Source of the DNA: Bubalus kerabau
Lineage: Eukaryota > Chordata > Mammalia > Artiodactyla > Bovidae
Reading direction: 5' to 3'
Assembly (NCBI RefSeq): GCF_029407905.1
Contig: NC_073626.1
Location: forward strand, 82,983,482-83,047,481
Length of the DNA stretch: 64,000 nt
The notes below the pieces were generated by a model, which saw nothing but the letters and a program-made list of their open reading frames with translations, was not told the DNA's origin and ran no database searches. The number at the start of each line of letters is the position of its first letter. Positions within the stretch are counted from its first letter, which is position 1. Shown piece by piece: positions 56,800 through 64,000 of the stretch. Position numbers and translations under genes: made by a program.

Positions 56800-57964
56800 T
56801 TTAGAAAAGGCAGAGGAACCAGAGATCAAATTGCCAACATCCACTGGATCATGGAAAAAGCAAGAGAGTTCCAGAAAAACATCTATTTCTGCTTTAGTGA
56901 CTATGCGAAAGCCTTTGACTGTGTGGATCACAATAAACTGTGGAAAATTCTGAAAGAGATGGGAATAACAGACCACCTGATCTGCCTCTTGAGAAATTTG
57001 TATGCAGGTCAGGAAGCAACAGTTAGAACTGGACATGGAACAACAGACTGGTCCCAAATAGGAAAAGGAGTACGTCAAGGCTGTATATTGTCACCCTGCT
57101 TATTTAACTTATATGAGAAACGCTGGGCTGGAAGAAACACAAGCTGGAATCAAGATTGCTGGGAGAAATATCAATAACCTCAGATATGCAGATGACACCA
57201 CCCTTATGGCAGAAAGTGAAGAGGAACTCAAAAGCCTCTTGATGAAAGTGAAAGAGGAGAGTGAAAAAGTTGGCTTAAAGCTCAACATTCAGAAAAGGAA
57301 GATCATGGCATCTGGTCCCATCACTTCATGGGAAATAGATGGGGAAAAAGTGGAAACAGTGTCAGACTTTACTTTTCTGGGCTCCAAAATCACTGCAGAT
57401 GGTGTCTGCAGCCATGAAATTAAAAGATGCTTACTCCTTGGAAGGAAAGTTATGACCAACCTAGATAGCATATTGAAAAGCAGAGACATTACTTTGCCAA
57501 CAAAGGTCTGGCTAGTCAAGGCTATGGTTTTTCCTGTGGTCATGTACGGATGTGAGAGTTGGACTGTGAAGAAGGCTGAACGCCGAAGAATTGATGCTTT
57601 TGAACTGTGGTGTTGGAGAAGACTCTTGAGAGTCCCTTGGACTGCAAGGAGATCCAACCAGTCCATTCTGAAGGAGATCAGCCCTGGGATTTCTTTGGAG
57701 GGAATGATACTGAAGCTGAAACTCCAGTACTTTGGCCACCTCATGCAAAGAGTTGACTCATTGGAAAAGACTCTGATGCTGGGAGGGATTGGGGGCAGGA
57801 GGAGAAGGGGACGACAGAGGATGAGATGGCTGGATGGCATCACTGACTTGATGGACGTGAGTCTGGGTGAACTCCGGGAGTTGGTGATGGACAGGGATGC
57901 CTGGTGTGCTGCGATTCATGGGGTCGGAAAGAGTCGGACACGACTGAGCGACTGATCTGATCTG
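56800..57964 (+). mobile_element. Young BovB LINE, 5'-truncated, 1.17 kb
   Basis: Closest to the BovB consensus of all copies here. Begins in the RT domain (ttagaaaaggcagaggaacc) and ends in TCTGA pentamers (57,950-57,964). Perfect 12-bp target-site duplications ATAAACAAAAAT (56,788-56,799 and 57,965-57,976) fall inside the old L1. CpG sites are well kept. One 14-bp deletion at about 57,114 splits the frame. Confidence 0.96.
56803..57955 (+). pseudogene. BovB RT/C-terminal domain, two long open stretches
   Basis: First stretch (to 57,177) carries the palm (FCFSDYAKAFDCVDHNKLW) and QG segment (IGKGVRQGCILSPC). A 14-bp deletion at about 57,114, removing codons for the stretch before MRNAG, shifts the frame. 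The second stretch (57,113-57,955, 280 codons) carries YADD (57,185-57,196), the thumb, the Cys/Trp segment (MYGCESWTVKKAERRR; FELWCWRRLLRVPWTARRSN) and the Arg-rich tail (GGRRRRGRQRMRWLDG) to the natural stop. The Met at 57,113 is internal. With no endonuclease and the deletion, no active protein is expected. Confidence 0.9.
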
Positions 57965-58682
57965 ATAAACAAAAATGAACCCAAAATATTAATAAATAAT
58001 AAATCTAAACATGAAGGCTATAATGTAAAAATACATTTTATATAAAACGTGGTCTTTGCAAACTTGGAGGAGGCAAATGTTCTTAAATACAAACTAAAAA
58101 TTATAAAAATAGGTAAAATTAGTATCATAAAAATTAAAAACTTAAATTCTCTGAAAAATAACATGATTAAAATAAGAATGTAGCCATAGATTGGGAGAAA
58201 ATATCTGCAATACGTATACAGTGAAATGCTATCCAGAATACATACAGAACTGTTACAACTGAAGACCAACAACCCAGTTTTTAAATGGGCAAAAGATAGG
58301 AATAGACAGACACTTCACACAGCAAATTATAATTGTGGCCAATAAACACATGAAAAGATACTCAGTATCAGTCATTAGGAAACACTAGTTAACAACATGA
58401 TACATGATGAAATACTATTTCATGTCGACTAGAATGGCTAATATTAAACATATTGACAAACTCATTTGATGAGAATTTAGAACAACTGGAGTAGCACTAC
58501 CTGGGTAGCCCTTAGCATGGACCTCTCATGCCTTATATGTAGAAGTGCATAAATGGTACCACCAGTTCAGAAAATTTTTGCAGTTTCTTGAAAATTAAAC
58601 ATGCTCTTATCTTTGACCTACTAAGGCCAAGTATCACACAATATTAATAAAAACTTATCTACAAAATGCAATGCAAAAATTG

Positions 58683-58700
58683 CAAAAATTTTTGCAATGC
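58683..58700. repeat. 18-bp perfect palindrome
   Basis: TTGCAAAAATTTTTGCAA lies within a cluster of GCAATGCAAAAA repeats. It immediately precedes the LTR-derived patch at 58,708. Confidence 0.7.
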
Positions 58701-58707
58701 AAAAATG

Positions 58708-58736
58708 CACAGCTTGAAGCCACGGGAAGTATTGTT
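58708..58736 (+). repeat. 29-nt patch identical to the interior of the nearby LTR
   Basis: Identical to 59,318-59,346 in the solo LTR, same orientation, 610 bp upstream. It interrupts the old L1 sequence. Confidence 0.9.
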
Positions 58737-59031
58737 CATTGCAATTTTATGCATGAGTCATGTACTGTGAAAAACCTAATTATCTGTTAGTTGGGGAATG
58801 GTTAAACAAATTGTACAATATTCACACAACAGAATCTTACTGGCAATATAAGATATCGAACTATTGGCACATTTTATTAATATAAGATGGATGAATATCA
58901 ACAACAACCAAAAATATTATGTTACGTGTATAAAACAAGAAGCAAAAGGCTACATCCTCTACAATTCTACTTATATGAAAGTCTAGAAAAAGTAAATCTA
59001 GCATACAGTCATAGAAAGCAGTGTTCACCGG

Positions 59032-59837
59032 TGTCAGGAGCCACAAAAGGCATTACTGACAAAATGGAGGCACGGCCCCAACCCCCTCTCCTCATCTCAC
59101 AGGCAGGGCCCCAGGATGAAGGAGTTAGGCCTTGTGATTCTGACTTGTTCTTTCCTTTCTTTGGTTGAGTTGGCTGGGACGAATGTTAAGGTGCTTTAGA
59201 GAAGCATGAAAAAGCACAAAGCCTTCTGCAGTTGTGCCCAGAAAATAATCTATTAAATAACCATTGACATTTGTTGAAGGATCTTTACAAAGAATGTCCC
59301 AGGATGACCATGTAGGCCACAGCTTGAAGCCACGGGAAGTATTGTTATCTGAGACCTGTTTGTGAGGGGAACGTTTATGGCAAAAGAAGTTTGCTGAGTT
59401 TAGGGTTTAGGAATAATTAAGAATAGCTAGAAGCCTTTTTAGGAGATAGTGATCTTAAGATTCTAGGGGCAAACAGGATTTAGAAAGATAAGAAATAAAC
59501 TGAGGAATGTAGCATGAGTTAGGATGTAATCACAAGTTAAGTATAGGACACATAAGAGAAAGTAGATAATAGATAGTAATGCTGATTCTGAGAGAATCAC
59601 TAAAGCAGGAACTCTGTTTGTAGGGCAAAAATGATTTCTGGAGACAGTAAATCTGGGTGGGGGGAACTGAAAGTGTCAAACCTCCGACCTAATGCTTTTT
59701 TCAAAGTATAAAAGAGAACCTGAAGCTTGAAATAAACATGTAGTTCTGAACTATGAGTCAGAGGCTACTTCATCATCCACCAACACTGCTCACCCCTTTA
59801 AGCTGATTCCCTGGCTTGCCGGAGCTGGACTCCGGCA
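59032..59837 (+). mobile_element. Solo LTR, ERV2/ERVK-type
   Basis: Starts TGTCAGGAGCC and ends GGACTCCGGCA, as the LTR at 37,721 does in outline. TATAAAAG (59,707-59,714) and AATAAA (59,730-59,735) have the same close spacing. No internal retroviral genes. Flanking hexamers (CACCGG and ATCCAG) do not match, so the target-site duplication is lost or was never simple. It interrupts the old L1 3' UTR. Confidence 0.82.
59707..59735 (+). promoter_or_regulatory. LTR TATA box and polyadenylation signal
   Basis: TATAAAAG at 59,707-59,714 and AATAAA at 59,730-59,735 inside the solo LTR. No evidence of current activity. Confidence 0.5.
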
Positions 59838-59919
59838 ATCCAGGATGGAGGGAGAGGGGTTGTGAGCGGTATAATGGAAGCTTTTGGGAGTGATAGAAGT
59901 GGTTCATATGTTAATTGTG

Positions 59920-60136
59920 GTGTGTGTGTTAGTCACTTAGTCCTGTCCAACTCTTTGCAACCCCATGGATTGTAGCCACCAGGCTCCTCTGTCCATGGAA
60001 TTTTCTAGGCAAGAATACTGGAGTGGGTGGCCTTTCCTTCTCCAGGGGATCTTCCCAACTCAGGGATGGAAACTGAGTTGCTTATATATCCTGCATTGAC
60101 AGGCAAATCGTTTACCATTAGTGCCACCTAGGAAGC
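59920..60136 (-). mobile_element. Bov-tA SINE
   Basis: Antisense Bov-tA with the 8-bp duplication TAATTGTG (59,912-59,919 and 60,137-60,144). The tRNA head is mutated (gatggaaactgagttgctta). Confidence 0.92.
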
Positions 60137-60254
60137 TAATTGTGCTAGCGGTGGTTAAAAAGGCATATATGTTTGTCTAAATTCATTAAATTCTACATTT
60201 TACATGTGTGTTTCATTATACAGAAAGTAAAATACAGTTGTTTTTTTTTAAAAA

Positions 60255-60880
60255 TTGATCCTTGATCAGAAGCAATATCTGAGCTGGAATCCTTATACAC
60301 TGTTGCTGGGAATATAAATTTGTGGAGCTACTATATAAAACTATATGGAAGTTCCCAAAAAAATTTAAAATAGAACTACCATATGACTCAGCAATTCCAC
60401 TACTAGTATTTATCCAAAGAAAATGAAAATGCTAATCTGAAAATATATATACACCCCCATGTTCATTGAAGCTTTATTTACAATAGCCAAGATATGGAAA
60501 CAACCTAAGTGCCCATCAACGGATGAATGGAGAAAGATGCAGTGAATGTATATGATTAATGAAGTACTAGTCATCCATAAAAAAGAATAAATCTTGCCGT
60601 TTGGGACAACACAGTTGGATCTTGAGATCATTACATGGGTGAAATTAGACAGATAAAGACAAATACAGTATGATTTCACTGCTATGTATAATTAAAGAAA
60701 AAACAAATCCAAGTTCATTGATACAGACAACAAATTGCAGGCTAGGACCTGGACAAAATGGATGAAGGGGTACAAACTTCTAGTTATAAAATGAATAAGT
60801 CATAGGGATATAGGCAAATCTGTAAGCAGAATAAATAACCAGTAAAATAAATATCCAGTAAGTTGTAAACTTTGGGAGAT
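60255..60880 (+). mobile_element. Second old L1 3' end, sense
   Basis: A separate L1 copy following the first in the same orientation. It repeats ORF2 C-terminal features already passed ('tatacactgttgctgggaat', 'taccatatgactcagcaatt', 'caatagccaagatatggaaa') and a 3' UTR ('gtacaaacttctagttataa'). Confidence 0.65.
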
Positions 60881-60881
60881 A

Positions 60882-60950
60882 GTGGAGAAGGAAGCCTGCG
60901 TGCTGCAGTTCAGGGGATCACAAAGCATTAGACATGACTTAGTGACTGAA
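60882..60950 (+). mobile_element. BovB/Bov SINE 3'-end fragment
   Basis: 'ggagaaggaagcctgcgtgc', 'gatcacaaagcattagacat' and 'gacttagtgactga' are the shared 3' end of BovB and Bov SINEs. About 70 bp. Confidence 0.75.
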
Positions 60951-61863
60951 AGAATGAAGTTGGGGAAAAAGGAATAAGCAGAAAGATTCAGAGCTACACA
61001 TAAGTCTATAAGGACTGAATTTCATGATGCTACTTAAGAATTCATGATGTTTCCATCATTTACAAATGTGCATTATATTCCTCATTTTATTCAACATCTA
61101 CATTTTGGGGAAGTTTTTAGTGCAATCCTACAAAAATTTTAGGAGGAAATTCCTCAGTTGTAAACTAATTTCATTCCACTTAACAGAACAGGTCTTCATT
61201 GTCATAAGTAAAGTTCTTCTTAGTGCCCAAAGAGTGCAGCTTCATTTGTTATTATCACCACTTTAATTAGACAGATTCAGTAAAATTCTAAGTTAATGTT
61301 AACAACAAAAAAATGATTGTCATATAATGTTGGAATTTTAGTAAAATTTTATTTTAATAGTTTTATAAATGCATTTATTACTATGCACAGAAATAATTGA
61401 AGAAAATGCCACTTAAGACTGTCAATCATAATTTTAGTGAATGTTATAAAAAAGTATGTTAAAATTGCATCATCTGTTTTAAAATGCATAAAAACCTTGA
61501 TATATATTTCATGTGAATATAATGAGTGATCTGCAATACTTTAGCATTGAGTCTGATCACAGTGAAAAAAGTAGCCAAATAACATTACTTTTTGTACCCA
61601 CAGCTTAAGGTAAATATATAGAAACTGATTCTGTATTCAGCCACTTTTAATTCTCACTGACATACCTGTAAGATGTATTTTGTTTTCTTTATTAATGAAA
61701 ATGTTACTTTCTACTAAAGTATCACATGAAATTTGACTGCTTTGTTGTGAACCATATTTTACACTAATGTTTATTCTAATGTTGGAATATTGTATACTAT
61801 AGAAATATAGTAACAAAGGGGCTTGAAAAGGAGTTAAAAGACATGTTTATATACAAGATGATA
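60951..61863. other. No gene or recognisable repeat
   Basis: Unassigned AT-rich DNA. The 66-codon frame 61,066-61,266 has no domain. Confidence 0.4.
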
Positions 61864-62187
61864 AAGCTGGGTTTAGAAAAGGCAGAGGAACCAAAGATCA
61901 AATTGTCAACATTCATTGGATCATGGAGAAAGAAAGGGAATACCAGAAAAAAAAAAAAAAAAAACATCTACTTTTGCTTCATTGACTAAGCTAGAGCCTT
62001 GGACTCTGTGGATCACAACAAACTAAGAATATTCTTAAAGAGACTGGAGTACCAGAACACCTTACCTGTCTCCTGAGAAACCTGTATGTGAGTCAAGAAG
62101 CAACTGTAAGAACTAGACATGGAACAATGGGCTGGTTCAAAAGAGGTATGTCAAGGCTGAATATAGTTGCTCTGCTTATTTAACTAT

Positions 62188-62397
62188 GGGCTTCCCTGGA
62201 GGCTCAGAGGTTAAAGCGTCTGCCTGGAATGTGGGAGACCTGGGTTCGATCCCTGGGTCAGGAAGATCCCCTGGAGAAGGAAATGGCAACCCACTCCAGT
62301 ACTCTTGCCTGGAGAATCCCATGGAGGGAGGAGCCTGGTAGGCTACAGTCCATGGGGAAGCAAAGAGTGGGATAAAACTGAACGACTTCACTATCAC
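62188..62397 (+). mobile_element. Bov-tA SINE nested in BovB
   Basis: Sense, full length: A-box region at 62,200-62,211 and an intact B box GGTTCGATCC (62,243-62,252). Perfect 11-bp target-site duplications TATTTAACTAT (62,177-62,187 and 62,398-62,408) made from BovB sequence. Confidence 0.96.
62243..62252 (+). promoter_or_regulatory. Pol III B box of the Bov-tA SINE
   Basis: GGTTCGATCC, the tRNA-type internal promoter element, is unmutated here. Most other Bov-tA copies in the window have changes in it. Confidence 0.6.
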
Positions 62398-63259
62398 TAT
62401 TTAACTATATGCAGAGTACATCATTCAAAATGCAAAGCTGGATGAATCACAAGCTGGAATCAAGACTTCTGGGAGAAATATTAACAACCTCAGATATGCA
62501 GATGATATCACTCTAATGGAAGAAATTTAAAAGGAACTAAAGAGACTTGATAAAGGTGAAAGAGGAGAGTGAAAAAGATGGCTTGAAACTCAACATTAAA
62601 AAAACTAAGAGCATGGCATCTGACCCCATCACTTCATGGCAAATAGAAGGGAAAACAGTGGAAGTAGTGACAGATTTTATTTTCTAGGGCTCCAAAATCA
62701 CTGCATATGGTGGCTGCAGCCATGAAATTCAAAGACTCCTTGGAAAGAAAGCTATGACAAACCTAGACAGTATATTAAAAAGGAGAGATACCACTTTGTC
62801 AACAAAGGTCCGTATAGTCAAATCTATGGTTTTTCCAGTAGTCATATATGGATGTGACAGTTGGACCATAAAGAAGGCTGAATACCAAAAAATTGATGCT
62901 TTGGAACTGTGGTGCTGGAGAAGCCTCTTGAGAGTCTCTTGGACTGCGAGATAAAAACAGATAATCCTAAAGGAAATCCACCCTGAATATTCATTGGAAG
63001 GACTTTTGCTGAAGCTGAAGCTCCAGTTTTGGCGACTTGAAGCTAAGAGCCAACTCACTGGAAAAGACCCTGATGCTGGGAAAAATTAAAGGCAAAAGGA
63101 GAAGCTGGTGGCAGAGGAGGAGTTGGTTAGAGCATCACTAACTCAATGGATGCGAATTTGAACCAATTCTGGGAAACAGTGAAGGACAGAGAAGGCTCAC
63201 GCGCTGCAGTCCATGGGGTCACAAAGAGTCAGACATGACTTAGCGACTGAAAAACAACA

Positions 63260-63714
63260 ACAAAATATGATATTCCCACATTAAATTACCAGATTCAGAT
63301 GAGATGGCCATTTTTTTCAACTGGGAATAATATCTGTCAAGGAATTTGAAATTTAAAATATTAGAGCTTTGGATGACTTCATAAGTAAACTATTTTATTC
63401 TCTCAGAAAATTGAGGAACAGATGAATTAAATAATCAATAAACACTTGCACTGTCCCCAGGACTAAAATTTTAATTTCATTAAATCTCTGCTTTCCAATC
63501 ACAATTTGTATCTTAATTTATTGAAAATAGAAAGTATATTAAAAATAAACACATAAAATCCTGTCAAAGCATAATTCTGGTTATAAACATTTTTCTTCCA
63601 TGTATCTTCAGCAATGATTCAGTAACATTTCCTGGTCTTTTCCTTGTCTTTATGCTCACATTTATCCATCTTTTTATCATATTTTATACTAGGAAGGCTT
63701 TTTTTTTTAAATAA
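63260..63714. other. No gene or recognisable repeat
   Basis: Unassigned AT-rich DNA. Confidence 0.4.
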
Positions 63715-63845
63715 AAGAATATTTTTAGAGCAGTTTTAGATTTACAGAAAAAATTGAGAAGTGTGTACAGACAGCTTCCATATATCCTCACACTGAGTTT
63801 CTCCTATTATGAACATCTTGTGCTAGTATGGCATATTTCTTATAG
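63715..63845 (-). mobile_element. Old L1 (L1ME-like) 3' end, antisense
   Basis: 'ttagagcagttttagattta', 'gtgtgtacagacagcttcca' and 'tatgaacatcttgtgctagt' match the type seen at 20,725. Truncated on its right by a younger L1. Confidence 0.5.
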
Positions 63846-63849
63846 TTTT

Positions 63850-64000
63850 TAAAAATTTATTTTTTAATTGGTCTATTAAAGGATAATTTGCTTTAATAAG
63901 GATTTGCAAAGGGTAATTGCTTTATAGAATTTTGTTGTTTTCTGTCAAACCTCAACATGAATCAGTCATAGGTATACATGCATCCCCTCCCTTTTGAACT
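63850..64000 (-). mobile_element. Ruminant L1 3' end, antisense, runs off the window
   Basis: 'aaaaatttattttttaattg', 'tttctgtcaaacctcaacat', 'gaatcagtcataggtataca' are the antisense 3' end of a ruminant L1. The rest lies beyond 64,000. Confidence 0.7.

Larger units (their letters stand above)
56185..60240 (+). mobile_element. Old L1 (L1M-type) LINE in sense, interrupted four times
   Basis: Recognisable ORF2 order: 'aattaacaagttgattctaa', 'ttatcttttgacaaaatgat', 'aaggtaattcaatagagcaa', 'atagattgggagaaaatatc', 'agaactgttacaactgaaga', 'tttttaaatgggcaaaagat', 'actagaatggctaatattaa', then the 3' UTR ('taattgtgctagcggtggtt'). Interrupted by a SINE (56,449), BovB (56,800), solo LTR (59,032) and another SINE (59,920). 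No frame survives. Confidence 0.75.
61864..63259 (+). mobile_element. Old BovB LINE with nested SINE
   Basis: Sense BovB from the RT palm upstream region (aagctgggtttagaaaaggc) to a CAACAACAA-type tail. YADD codons survive (62,495-62,506) but the frame has stops and shifts. An A tract expanded to 18 (61,947-61,964) where other copies have five. Interrupted by a Bov-tA at 62,188. The element's own target-site duplication is unclear. Confidence 0.9.

Noticed and set aside
12448..57964. Recent horizontal transfer of BovB into this locus
   Set aside because: BovB is known to have entered ruminant ancestors horizontally, but the copies here span a wide range of decay and are typical vertical descendants. 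Nothing in this window speaks for a separate transfer.

Overview
The window looks like nuclear DNA from a pecoran ruminant, most likely a bovid such as cattle, buffalo, sheep or goat. The evidence is the repeat content: BovB (RTE) LINEs, tRNA-derived Bov-tA and BOV-A2 SINEs, ruminant L1 3' ends and ERV2/ERVK-type solo LTRs. It is AT-rich. I see no exon of a cellular gene, no tRNA, rRNA or snRNA gene, and no CRISPR array. Every open frame longer than about 120 codons with a recognisable product belongs to a decaying retroelement. Family names come from remembered consensus features, not from a database search.

Layout. 1-9,150: mostly unrecognised DNA with one BOV-A2 SINE, ancient MIR/ERVL-like scraps, an LTR-like block and a near-perfect 177-bp direct repeat (3,791 and 4,618). 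9,160-15,310: an old antisense L1 into which SINEs, an ERVL-like repeat and a 2.4-kb antisense BovB (12,448-14,864) were inserted. 15,627-17,867: a SINE, a second antisense BovB and another SINE. 18-26.5 kb: MIR, old L1 ends, a BOV-A2, and a tandemly duplicated SINE-plus-flank unit at 23,268. 26.5-31.5 kb: a ruminant L1 end, an L2-like element holding a BovB 3' end, and a BovB (28,868-31,443) that itself received a poly(A)-only insertion and an L1 with apparent 3' transduction. 34-36.6 kb: a BOV-A2, then mostly unrecognised DNA. 36.7-44.9 kb: the densest part, with an old BovB split by a solo LTR and then a BovB whose 5' half is inverted (twin priming) with an intact target-site duplication (TSD). 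45-53 kb: sparse, with a BovB 3' end, an L2-like element and a few SINEs. 53.2-64 kb: two related (TG)n/SINE modules, BovB copies at 53,780, 56,800 and 61,864, a plus-strand old L1 (56,185-60,240) interrupted by two SINEs, a young BovB and a solo LTR, and two truncated L1 ends at the right edge.

BovB material totals about 17 kb, roughly a quarter of the window, in ten insertions. Its reverse transcriptase would also have mobilised the Bov SINEs, which share its 3' end. The interest here is in the insertion mechanics (twin priming, transduction, tail-only insertion, templated patch, tandem duplication), not in a new gene system. I found no convincing previously undescribed functional system.
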